From JAXLYX01 sp046351215 (GTDB taxonomy: Bacteria > Myxococcota_A > Polyangia > Polyangiales > Houyiibacteriaceae), in the NCBI GenBank assembly GCA_046351215.1, contig JAXLYX010000007.1:496001-560000 (forward strand): a stretch of 64,000 bases of DNA, written 5' to 3'. Position numbers and translations under genes: made by a program. The notes below the pieces were generated by a model, which saw only the letters and a list, made by a program, of their open reading frames with translations, was not told the origin of the DNA and ran no database searches. Below are positions 1-8,900 of the stretch, one piece after another. Numbering within the stretch: position 1 is the first letter of the stretch; every line of letters starts with the position of its first letter.

Positions 1-775
1 GCGTGAGGAGACGCTGGAACGCCCGGACGGCGCCGTGGTCGTCGTTCGTCTTGTCCGCGTAGATCATGCCGAGCTTCTGGAGCTGGTTCTTCAGCTCCGT
101 CTCGTTCGACGTGACGCTCACGAGCGTCTCGAGGACCTGCGCCAGCTTCTCCCACTCCCTCGCGCGCTCGTAGAGGCTCGCGAGGTTCGTGAGGGCGTCG
201 TGGTGCGTCGGCTCGGTCTCGAGGACCTTGGCCCAGAGGTCGATGCAGACCTCGGGCTTGCGGAGGCGCTGCGTCGCGAGATCGGCCATCTCGACGTAGC
301 GCTGGGCGCGCGCCGACTCGGGAAGGAGCTCGGCTTCGCGCTGCATGACGCGGACGAGGCTCTCCCAGTCGCGGCGCTTCTCGTACATCTCCTTGAGCTT
401 CGCGATCGCGTCGGCGTCGTGGGGCGAGAGCTCGAGGAGCTGTTCGAAGCACTTGATCGCCTCGGCCTGGTTGCTGGACCGCTCGATGTAGAGCGTTCCG
501 GCCTGGCGGAAGAGGTCGATCCTCTGGTCCCGGTCGACGACGATCTGCGCCTTCTGCAGGATCGACTTGATCACGTCCGACCAGCGCTTCTGCCCTTCGA
601 ACTTGACGATCGCCGCGTCCAGCTCGGCAATCTGCGCGAGCTCGGCGTCGGTCAGCTGGCGGGGCGCGCCCTCGGCGCTCGCCGACTCGGCGACGGCGGC
701 ATCAGCAGCCTCGGCGGGAGCCTCGTTGCTCTCGGCCGCGGTCTCGTCGATCTCGTGGACATCATGCTCGGACAC
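1..775 (-). CDS. TPR repeat protein, 3' end beyond the window
   Basis: Minus-strand reading frame open to base 1, so the C-terminus is missing; about 258 residues are visible. The acidic, Ala/Glu-rich N-terminus has no signal peptide and is followed by tetratricopeptide-type helical repeats (motifs such as AEAIKCFEQLLELSP and ALTNLASLYERAREWEKL), suggesting a cytoplasmic scaffold. GTG at 775 has a GGAGG five bases upstream; an in-frame ATG at 790 lacks a Shine-Dalgarno and is the alternative. It follows a TPR lipoprotein gene on the same strand by about 110 bases and may be the last visible member of the Glt-like operon. Large cytoplasmic TPR proteins (GltI/AgmK) belong to the Myxococcus system, but too little is visible to assign it to that family. 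Confidence 0.75.
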   Translation of the reverse strand, partial: MSEHDVHEIDETAAESNEAPAEAADAAVAESASAEGAPRQLTDAELAQIAELDAAIVKFEGQKRWSDVIKSILQKAQIVVDRDQRIDLFRQAGTLYIERSSNQAEAIKCFEQLLELSPHDADAIAKLKEMYEKRRDWESLVRVMQREAELLPESARAQRYVEMADLATQRLRKPEVCIDLWAKVLETEPTHHDALTNLASLYERAREWEKLAQVLETLVSVTSNETELKNQLQKLGMIYADKTNDDHGAVRAFQRLLT

Positions 776-883
776 GGTTGCCTCCGTCATTCGCCGATCG
801 CCAGAAGGGACGGAGCTCCAGGGGAGCCGTCGTCCGCTCGGTGAGGAAGGATTGGATCAGGTGGCGTGCGCTCATGCGCTCGC

Positions 884-1762
884 TCAGGGGGTCTCGAGCT
901 GCGAGATGCGCTCGCGAGCCGCCTGGGTGTAGTTCGCCGGGGTGTCGGGCCCCGCCGACTCGAGGAACTTCTGCAGGAACCGGCGTCCCTCCTCGCGGTT
1001 GCCCACGAGGCCGTAGGTCCAGCCGAGCGCGAAGAGCGCATCGCCCATTCCCGGCACGATCGCGAGCCCCGCCTTGAACTGCTCGATCGCCTGATCGTAG
1101 CTGCGCTGCTGCTGGTAGATCGTGCCGAGGACGTAGTGGAGCTGGGCCTTCTCGTCCGAGCCGGGGATCGCCACCTCGAGGCCGGAGCGGAGCACCTGGA
1201 TGGCCTGCGGGAGGAAGCCGAGGTCGGCGTAGAGACGTCCGAGCTCGGTGTATCCCTCGATGAAGCGGGGCCCCCGGCGGACGGCCTCCGTGAGGCGCTC
1301 GAGAGCCGCCTGCTCCTCGCCGAGGCGAACGAGCACCTGCCCGAGCTTGAAGTGGGCCTTGAAGAGCGAGGGGTCGAGCGCGATGCAGCGCTCGAACGCG
1401 GCCTTGGCGCCCTGCAGATCGGGCTCCTCGAGCTGGAGGAGGATCGAGCCGAGCTTGTAGTGGTAGTTCGCGACCTGGCCGTTGGCCTGGATGGCGCGCT
1501 CCATCGACTCGCGGGCCTTCGGGAAGTCCCGGAGGTCGAGATGCACCATGGCGAGGTTGTAGAACGCCTGGTCGTTGGTCGGATCGATCGACCCGGCCTG
1601 CTCCAGCTTCTGGATGGCCTCCAGCTGCCGGCGCTGCTGGGCCATCACGAGGCCCTCGTTCATCGCCGCCACGGACTCCACGCGTGCCCGCGAGCAGCTC
1701 GAGGCGCCCATCGTGAGCGCGAGACCGGCGACGGTCACCAGAAGGAGCAAGAGACGCTTCAT
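884..1762 (-). CDS. TPR repeat lipoprotein
   Basis: A 292-residue protein. The N-terminus (MKRLLLLLVTVAGLALTMGASSC) looks like a lipoprotein signal ending at Cys23, although Ala at -3 is not the classic lipobox Leu. At least six TPR units follow (for example NDQAFYNLAMVHLDLRDFP and AQLHYVLGTIYQQQRSYDQA). The start at 1762 is chosen because GGAGG lies eight bases upstream and the signal peptide begins there; the frame is open further upstream but without signal features. It lies about 200 bases downstream of the FHA/GltG-like gene. Its likely role is as a periplasm-facing adaptor of the neighbouring trans-envelope complex, inferred from context only. Confidence 0.8.
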   Translation of the reverse strand: MKRLLLLLVTVAGLALTMGASSCSRARVESVAAMNEGLVMAQQRRQLEAIQKLEQAGSIDPTNDQAFYNLAMVHLDLRDFPKARESMERAIQANGQVANYHYKLGSILLQLEEPDLQGAKAAFERCIALDPSLFKAHFKLGQVLVRLGEEQAALERLTEAVRRGPRFIEGYTELGRLYADLGFLPQAIQVLRSGLEVAIPGSDEKAQLHYVLGTIYQQQRSYDQAIEQFKAGLAIVPGMGDALFALGWTYGLVGNREEGRRFLQKFLESAGPDTPANYTQAARERISQLETP

Positions 1763-1966
1763 CGAATCGATCCTCCCCACGGAACGAAACTCCTCGGGGC
1801 CGCGATAGTACGAAACCGCGGCAACGGATCTCAACACCGAAAACGCGAAAGGCGACGCGGGCCTAGTCGCGCTTTGGCGGCCCGTTCGGCGCCCCGAAAC
1901 GGCGACGGGGCGCCCGGCTGCGCCGGACACCCCGTCTCTCCTACACCCACTCCCGTGGGGGACCGC

Positions 1967-4015
1967 TCAACCGCCCGAGGAGGTCAGCATGAACGGGTAG
2001 TTGACGATGACGATGCCGCCACCTTCCGGCGAGGGGAACGACCAGCGTCGAACCGCCGAGGAGATGCAGCCCTCGACCTGACCGTTGCCGAGCGAGCTGT
2101 TCGCCACCATCGCCGTCTGGACCGAGCCGGTCGGCGAGATGATGAAGCGCACGGTGACGCGGCCCTGGAGATCCGGCCGGGAGTTGAGGCCCTGCTCGTA
2201 GCAGAACCGGACCTCGTTCATGTGGCGACGCACGACGCGTCGGATGACCTCGGCCGAGAGCGAGCCGCGGACGTCCGCGTCACCCGCCGGGCGGACCTGC
2301 GGGGTCACGCCGCCACGCTCGCGCATGTCGCCGACGCCGCGACCGTAGCCCTGACCGTCGCCCGTGCCGCCACCGTGACCGATGGTCCCGAAGGTGCCCA
2401 TGCCGATGGTGCCGGCGCCCGTGCCGCCGCCGCCGATGCCCGTGCCGCGGAGGCCGAGACCACCGAAGCCCGCGTTCTCACCGATCTGCGCTCCCATCAT
2501 GGCGCCGAGGGCGGACATCGGATCGCTGCCGATCGCGGTATCGCCACCGTACGGCGAGGTCGGCGCGTTGAACGAGCCGGTCATCGCGGCGAGGGTGCCG
2601 AGAATACCGGCCGTGCGCGCCTGCTCGATCGCGTTCTGACGCGCGAGCTGCTGATCCTCGGGGTTCGCGTTGCCCTGGATCGCGTAGCGATTGTTGGTGC
2701 GACGGGCGTTCTCGCGTCCCATCGCGCCTTCGTCGTCGCGCGCCCGCTGGCCCTGGCCACCGGCCGACTGCGAATTCGAATTCGTCTGCGGCTGCTCGGG
2801 CGGCGGAGGAGTCTCGGGCGGCTGCATCAGGTACTGCACGAGGCGGTTGTTCTGATCCAGCTGGTCGCCGCCGAGGCTGCCCACGTCCGGCACGAGGAAG
2901 TAGCCGATGACGCCGACGATGCCGAAGAACGAGGCCGCGCCACCGACGAAGGCGAGCGGCGCCCAGTCGATCTTCGCGCCCGCTCCGACCTTCTTGCCGG
3001 CCGGGACGGCCTTCACCTGGAAGGTGAAGCCCTTGTACTTGATGCGCACCTGATCGTTCGGATTCAGGCGGTACTGGAGCGCACCGTGGAGCGCCGGGCT
3101 CGAGCCGAGCAGGCCCTCGGAATTCAGCTGGGCGAAGGGCTTCACCTGCCCGCCCGACCGCACGTCGCCGCTGGCGCCCGCCGGGAAGACGGCGAAGACC
3201 TGCCCGCCGTCCGCCGACGTCACGGGATAGCGCGGGAAGCCGAGGAACTCGCCTTCCATCTGGAAGTCGGGCTTCTCCTTGCCCTCCGCCTCGCCGACCA
3301 CGAACGCGCGCGGCGGGCTGAGGTGCGTGACCTGGAGGACGTCGCGATCGCCCCAGAGCACCACGACCTCGACGGCCGGGACGTTCGTCTCGACCTCGCT
3401 CGACTCGACGGCGGGCGCCGACGCGACGAGCGCGTAGTACGCGTTCGACGGATCGCCTTCCTCCTCGGGAGCCGCTTCGGTCGCCTTCGGCGCCGGCGCG
3501 AAGACGTTCGGAACCACGTTCTGCTTCGCCGCGAAGGGATTCGGCGCCGCGGGCTTCGCGGCCGCGGGAGCCGCGGGCTTCGCAGCGGGCGGCGCCGCCG
3601 GAGCGGCCGGCTTCGCAGCCGCCGGAGCCGCGGGCGGGGCCGCCGGAGCCGCGGGCTTCGCGGCGGGGGCCGGGGCGGGCGCCGCGGCGGCCTGCGACGC
3701 AGGGCGGTACGTCACCTTGATCCGGGTGTTGCCGAGCTTGACCTCGTCCCCGGACGTGAGCTTGCCCTTGTTCACCTTCTGGCCGTTGACGAAGGTGCCG
3801 GTCGCCGAGCCGAGATCCATGATCACGACGTCGTTCGTACCGGTGACCTCGATATAGGCATGCATCCGGGACACGGCCTCGTCGTCGATCCGGAGATGGC
3901 TCGACGGCAGCTTGCCGACCTTGATGATGTCCTGCGCCAGCTCCTCCGTCCGGACGAGGTCGTCCCCGGAGTAGATCTCGAAGGTGAACTGGACTTTCGC
4001 GTTGCTCTGCGTCAC
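1967..4015 (-). CDS. gltG: FHA / transmembrane / AgmX-PglI C-terminal domain protein (GltG-like)
   Basis: A 682-residue inner-membrane protein. Residues 1-105 form an FHA phosphothreonine-binding domain (GKLPSSHLRIDD, SRMHAYIEV, MDLGSATGTFVNGQKV). An Ala/Pro/Lys-rich linker of about 60 residues follows, then a second globular region, one transmembrane helix near 352-372 and a Gln/Asn/Gly-rich periplasmic linker. The C-terminal 90 residues are a TonB-like AgmX/PglI domain with its two typical Cys (RFCYEQGL and VEGCISS) and the RRWSFP motif. This order matches GltG (PglI) of the Myxococcus gliding motor, which links cytoplasmic regulators to periplasmic Glt proteins. The GTG start at 4015 has GGAGG five bases upstream. 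The gene follows GltD-, GltE- and GltF-position genes in the same order as in Myxococcus. A non-motility role is possible. Confidence 0.82.
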   Translation of the reverse strand: MTQSNAKVQFTFEIYSGDDLVRTEELAQDIIKVGKLPSSHLRIDDEAVSRMHAYIEVTGTNDVVIMDLGSATGTFVNGQKVNKGKLTSGDEVKLGNTRIKVTYRPASQAAAAPAPAPAAKPAAPAAPPAAPAAAKPAAPAAPPAAKPAAPAAAKPAAPNPFAAKQNVVPNVFAPAPKATEAAPEEEGDPSNAYYALVASAPAVESSEVETNVPAVEVVVLWGDRDVLQVTHLSPPRAFVVGEAEGKEKPDFQMEGEFLGFPRYPVTSADGGQVFAVFPAGASGDVRSGGQVKPFAQLNSEGLLGSSPALHGALQYRLNPNDQVRIKYKGFTFQVKAVPAGKKVGAGAKIDWAPLAFVGGAASFFGIVGVIGYFLVPDVGSLGGDQLDQNNRLVQYLMQPPETPPPPEQPQTNSNSQSAGGQGQRARDDEGAMGRENARRTNNRYAIQGNANPEDQQLARQNAIEQARTAGILGTLAAMTGSFNAPTSPYGGDTAIGSDPMSALGAMMGAQIGENAGFGGLGLRGTGIGGGGTGAGTIGMGTFGTIGHGGGTGDGQGYGRGVGDMRERGGVTPQVRPAGDADVRGSLSAEVIRRVVRRHMNEVRFCYEQGLNSRPDLQGRVTVRFIISPTGSVQTAMVANSSLGNGQVEGCISSAVRRWSFPSPEGGGIVIVNYPFMLTSSGG

Positions 4016-4071
4016 CGCCGCCTCCGCCGTCGTGGCCTGCGTTGGGGTTGCCGCGTCCTAGTGGACCGCGG

Positions 4072-4317
4072 TCAGAGATCCTCGACCGACTTGAGCATCT
4101 CGGGCACGAAGTGCTCGCGGATGCGGATCAGCGAGGCACGACGGCCACGTCGGCGGACGTTGAGCATCTCGCCGTCGGGGCGGACGAGGTCGCCGGTGAC
4201 GACATCGTCCTCGAAGTTGTAGGTGGTCTCACCCGGCTGCTCCGCGTTGTCCTGCGCCATCGCGGGGAACGCGGGCACCGTGAGCATCGCCACCACCAAG
4301 AGCCACTTGCGCGTCAT
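4072..4317 (-). CDS. Small conserved exported protein in the gltF position
   Basis: An 81-residue protein with a clear Sec signal peptide (TRKWLLVVAMLTVPAFPAMA, cleavage near residue 21). The mature part is only about 60 residues: an acidic stretch (YNFEDDVVTGDLVRPDG), then a basic Arg-rich stretch and a helical C-terminus (LIRIREHFVPEMLKSVEDL). GGAGGT lies six bases upstream of ATG 4317; an extended reading frame to 4341 lacks signal features. It sits between the GltE-like and GltG-like genes, where Myxococcus has the periplasmic gltF. Correspondence to GltF is inferred from position, size class and export, not from sequence. Confidence 0.75.
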   Translation of the reverse strand: MTRKWLLVVAMLTVPAFPAMAQDNAEQPGETTYNFEDDVVTGDLVRPDGEMLNVRRRGRRASLIRIREHFVPEMLKSVEDL

Positions 4318-4505
4318 GTCGGACCTCCGACCTCGATCCATGGGACGAGGATGCTACCGAAATCCGTTCCCCGGGGTCAACCGTTGCCTCGGAAAACCGG
4401 TGCACGAACCTTGGACACCCGGCGGACGGCCGGGTTCCCACCAAAAAGCAGGGTAACCACGAATCCCTCGGGGCGATCGTCCCGGCCCGGGGAGCCCGGA
4501 ACGGC

Positions 4506-4529
4506 GAAGGGCGCCGCGAGGCGCCCTTC
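4506..4529 (-). terminator. Hairpin downstream of the GltE-like gene
   Basis: A nine-base-pair perfect stem (GAAGGGCGC / GCGCCCTTC) with a six-base loop lies 35 bases past the stop of the GltE-like gene. There is no convincing U-tract on the minus strand, so it may be a weak terminator, an attenuator or a 3' stabiliser between gltE-like and the small exported gene rather than a full stop. Confidence 0.4.
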
Positions 4530-4563
4530 CCTTCCACGATCGCAGGGGTCGCCCCCGGCTCGC

Positions 4564-5955
4564 CTACTGCTGCTGCTGTTGCTGCTGCTGCTCGGCCTCG
4601 CGCTGCATCTGCTCGGCTTCGCGCTGCATCTGCTCGCCTTCCTGGATGGCCCGGATCGTCTGCTGGATCAGCTGCTTGCGTCCCGGACGGCAGTTGCCGC
4701 GCGCCAGGCGACGGCGGCCGGGGCGCTGCTGCTGCTCGGCGCACTGCCGCGTCACCTCGGTGACCGTGTCGGCGTACGTCGCGTTGTTCCCGGCCTTCGC
4801 GAGGAACTGGTCGAGGTAGCGGAGGGCCTGCTGCAGATCCGGGACCGCGCCCGACATGTAGTCGTTGTAGAGGATGGCCAGGTTGAAGTAGGCCTCGGGC
4901 CGGTTGGCGTCGAGCTGGATCGCCCGCTCGTACTGGGCCTTCGCCTCGTCCACCCGGTTCAGACCACGGAGCGCGGAGCCGAGACCGACGGCCGCCTCGT
5001 AGCTACGGGGCCGCAGCTCGGTCGCGCGCTGGAAGGCGCGCTGGGCGTCCTCGTAGCCTCGGAACGAGAAGGTGATCTGACCGAAGTTCATCTGGGCCTC
5101 GTAGAGGCTCGAGTCGAGCTCGGTCGCACGCTGGAAGTAGCGGAGCGCGTCGTTGATGTCGCCGCGACGGAGCCGGATGAGACCCCAGGTGTTGTAGATC
5201 GGCGCGTAGTTCGCGTTCAGCAGCTGCGCCTGGCGGCAGACGATCTCGGCGAGATCGAGCGCCTGGACGTTGCTCGCCCGCTGGCCCTGCCGGTAGTAGA
5301 TGAGCGCCATCTCGTTGAACGCCGGCATGTAGTCCGACGTGATCGCGAGCGCGCGCCGCAGGTTGTTGAGCGCCTCCGCCTCCTGCTCCTGGCTCTCCTG
5401 GGCCTGGAGCATGGCGAGGTTCACGTACGCCGGCGTGCACTGTCCGTCCTTCTCGAGGGCGGTCGTGAACGCCTGCTTCGCTCCCGCGCGATCGCCGTCG
5501 GCGAGCTCCATGAGGCCGAGGCCCACGCGCGCGCCGCACACCGAATCGGAGATCGACAGGGCGCGCTCGTAGAACCGACGAGCATCGGAGCGCTCGCCGC
5601 AGCGCTCGGAGACGAGGCCGGACATGTAGACCGCCTCGGCGAAGCGACCGTTCTGCTCGTCGTTCGCCTCGTCGAGATCGGACAGCACCTCGCGGCAGCG
5701 ATCCGAGTTCCAGCCCTGCTGCTCGTAGTTGTTGAACTTGGTGATCGCGTCGGTCCAGTGCTGGTGGGCCTCGCGGGTCACGGCCTGACCGCTCGCCGAG
5801 GTGATGGCCTCGCCGCCGGCCGTGGTCGCGACGTTGCCGTTCGCTCCACCGCCGCCACCGCCGCCACCACCGCCGCCCGAGGCGCCGCCGCCGCCACCCC
5901 CACAACCCGTACCGACGGCGAGCGCCGCGACGAGGAGGATCGAATGCGAACGCAT
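4564..5955 (-). CDS. gltE: TPR lipoprotein, GltE/AglT-like
   Basis: A 463-residue lipoprotein-type TPR protein. The signal segment (RSHSILLVAALAVGTGC) ends at a Cys directly followed by a long glycine tract. About nine TPR units span the middle (for example AVYMSGLVSERCGERSDARR and EAYFNLAILYNDYMSGA). The C-terminus is a Met-Gln-Arg-Glu repeat ending in eight glutamines. ATG 5955 has AAGGAG six bases upstream. The alternative ATG 5979 overlaps the stop of the gltD-like gene in an ATGA configuration with GGGAG upstream and adds eight residues. Size, lipoprotein nature and position after the AgmU-like gene fit GltE (AglT), a periplasmic/outer-membrane-associated Glt component. The homopolymer ends are unusual. 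Confidence 0.8.
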   Translation of the reverse strand: MRSHSILLVAALAVGTGCGGGGGGASGGGGGGGGGGGANGNVATTAGGEAITSASGQAVTREAHQHWTDAITKFNNYEQQGWNSDRCREVLSDLDEANDEQNGRFAEAVYMSGLVSERCGERSDARRFYERALSISDSVCGARVGLGLMELADGDRAGAKQAFTTALEKDGQCTPAYVNLAMLQAQESQEQEAEALNNLRRALAITSDYMPAFNEMALIYYRQGQRASNVQALDLAEIVCRQAQLLNANYAPIYNTWGLIRLRRGDINDALRYFQRATELDSSLYEAQMNFGQITFSFRGYEDAQRAFQRATELRPRSYEAAVGLGSALRGLNRVDEAKAQYERAIQLDANRPEAYFNLAILYNDYMSGAVPDLQQALRYLDQFLAKAGNNATYADTVTEVTRQCAEQQQRPGRRRLARGNCRPGRKQLIQQTIRAIQEGEQMQREAEQMQREAEQQQQQQQQ

Positions 5956-5975
5956 GGACTTCTCCTTGCGAATGC

Positions 5976-8900
5976 TCATTGCTGGTCTCCCTCGTCCTCT
6001 TCACCCGCGGGCCGGCCGAGCGACGCGACTCCGGGCGTGCCCGGCGTTTCGAAGGCGTTCGTGGCCGGGCCGCGGAGCTCGGCAGCGATCGGGTACTCGC
6101 GCGGGTTCAGACGGTTCAGCTCCTGCTCGCACTGACGCGAGTACTCGTTGAACCATCGGACGTTCGTCGCCGTGCGCAGGCAGAAGAGGAAGGCCTCCGT
6201 CGCCTGGCGCAGGAGCGGCTCGGACTGCTCCTCGAGGGCGCCGACGTAGACGTTGTAGAGCTCGTAGTCGTTCTCGATCTCCTCGGGCACCGGAGCCTCT
6301 CGGAACGAGTCGACGAACTGGCGGTACATGACGCCCACGCGCGAGGCGGCGGCGACCTGCCATGCGGCGGACTGGAGGATCACGCCGTTCTCGATGGGGA
6401 CGCGGACCTGCGCGATCTTCGCGTAATCCGCTTCGGCCGCGCGGAGGGCCGCCATCTTCTGCTCGACCCAGCGGCGGAACTCGGTCTGGGACCACTGCTG
6501 GACGCGCTGCATGTTGCGACCGCCCGAGTACCGCGGGAAGCGGATGGCCTCGAAGGCGCGGTACTTGCGCTCGGCGAGATAGAAGAGCGCCTCGGAGGTC
6601 GCGTCGACCGACTCGCGGAGCATGCGGATCTGCTCGCCCTGCGAGATGTTGGTCATGCGCGCGATCGCCTGGGGGGCACCACCGTTCCAGAGGCGGACGG
6701 CCGCGTCGAACATGTCCTTCGCGTCGTCGGGCTTCTCCTCGTGGATGTAGGCCCGACCGACGGCGACGTTGGCCATGATCAGCTGGTGGGGTGTCGCCAT
6801 GCGCGAGAAGTCGCGGATGTAGCGCCGGTAGTAGAGCACCACCTTGTCCCACTGCTCGCGGTGCTCGTAGAGCTGGCCGACGGCGTAGTAGACCTGGGCG
6901 GTCTCGCGGGGCATGGTGCGCGCATAGTTGCGCTGGAAGAGGTCGGCATCGGCGATCGCCTGCTCCTCCTGGGCGAGACCCAGGCGGAAGAGCGTCGCGT
7001 TCATGAGCGCCTCGGAGGCCACCGCGCAGCGGCCCTCGTTGCGCTCCTGCTCGGTGCACTGCGAGCCGTCCTCGCCCGCGTACTGCGTGGCGAAGCGCTC
7101 GTACCACTCGGACGCTTCGGGGTAGTACGCGAGGGCGTGGTAGTTCGCGCCGACGAAGTAGATCGCGCGCTTCGAGAGCGGGCTCTCCGGATAGGCGCCG
7201 ATGAGCGCGCGGCGGACGCGGATCGCCTTGCCGACGAGATGCGCCGACTCGTAGTTGATGGCGGCGTTGTAGAGGATCTCGTCCATGGCGCCGCACTGCT
7301 GGTCGGCCGGGAGGGTCCGGTTGCGACGGAAGAGCGCGATGTAGGCCTGCGCCGCCTCGCGGAAGCGACCGGCGCTCTGGAGGGCCTCGGCCCGCTTGCG
7401 CTTGACCTGGCAGGTCAGGTTCTCGAGCACGGGGCAGAGCTCCCCGTACCGGCTGCGATCCGAGTCGCTCGAGCAGTAGAGCGAGCTCATCGGCTCGATG
7501 TTCGCCTCGATCTCGTCGACGCACTCCGGGACGTTCGGCGTCCGGCGCGTGCCGATGATGTTCAAGCAGTCGAGGTAGAGGTTCGCGGCGTACTCCGAGT
7601 ACTCGCTGTCGCGATGGTTGTACGCGATGTCGCGGAAGAGGAGCGCGGCCTCTTCGTAGGCGTTCGCTTCGTAGTAGATGCGGGCGCGGCGATACTTGAT
7701 CTGCGCCATGTCCTCGGCCTGGGCGCCTGCGACGCAGACGTAATTCGAGAAGGCGCGGAGCATGCCCTGCTCGAGCTGCGTGAACTCGCGCCGCGCGAAC
7801 TGGGCCTGGGCCTCGGTGGGCGCGGCGGCCTGCTGCTGCTGCGCGCCGCGACGGCCTCGACGGCCCGCGGGAGCGGCCTGTTGCGCCGGCTGCGGCGTCT
7901 GCGGCTGGGCATCGCCCGCCGCCTGACGCTCACGGCCCTGGTACTGGCTCTGGTACAGGTTGTTGTAGCAGAGCACCGCGGCGTACGCGGCGTCGCTCGT
8001 GAACTCGCCCTGCGGGTTGATCGAGACGACCTGGTCGAACGCCGGACCGCAGCGCTGCCAGTCCTGCGCCTTGTAGAGGAGGTCGGCGTAGTAGTAGGCG
8101 ACCTTGTACTTGCTCGGCCAGTCCTCGCGACGGATCTCGGGATACTCGAGATTCTCCATGTCGGGGAACTGGGCGAGCAGCATCTGGTAGAGGTCGGCCG
8201 CCTGGGTCATCGTCGCGCGGTCGTTGGTGCCCGGGTGATCCTCGGTACCGACGGCCTCGACGTGCCACTGCGTGGCGAGCGTGAAGAGCACGGCCGCGGT
8301 GGCCGCCTTGCACTCGTTCTTGGCGGTGTCCGGATGGGTCTCGCCGACGAACGTCTCGTACACGCGGGTCAGGCGCGCGAGCTCCTGGACCGTGTTGTTC
8401 TTGTTGCCCTGGTTCAGGACGGCGTTCGTGATCTTGCCCTCCCAACCGCAGAGTTTGTCGCTCTGGGGAGCCTCCGCCATCAGGCGATGGTAGGTCGCGA
8501 TCGTCTTGTCCCACTGGCCGGTGTCGAAATAGAGCTCGGCCAGGGATTCGAGCATGTCGAGGGCGCCGTCACGGTTCTCCGCGTAGCGCATGAAGACGTC
8601 GAGCGCGCGCTCGGGCGTGCCGATGCGCGAGTACGGCATGACGAGCTCGCGACGCGCCTGACGCACGAGGTTCTGCGCGTCCGCGGCCTCGGGATGCTGG
8701 CGCGCGAAGTCGATGACGGCCGCGAACGACTCGAGCGAGCCGCGGAAGTCCTGCAGGTTGTACTGCGTCCAGGCGGTCTTGTAGAGCGCGTAGCCGTAGA
8801 TCGAGTTGCGCTCGGGCGGGAACTCCGTGACGCGCTGGTAGAACTGCAGCGCGGCCTGCATCTCGCCGGTGCCGAAGTAGTACTCGCCGAACGAGAGGTA

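Noticed and set aside
866..4222. Plus-strand open frame of more than 1100 codons opposite the TPR and FHA genes
   Set aside because: It is a GC-bias shadow: Arg/Leu/Val/Asp-rich with no domain, while the minus strand encodes recognisable FHA, TM and AgmX domains with ribosome-binding sites.
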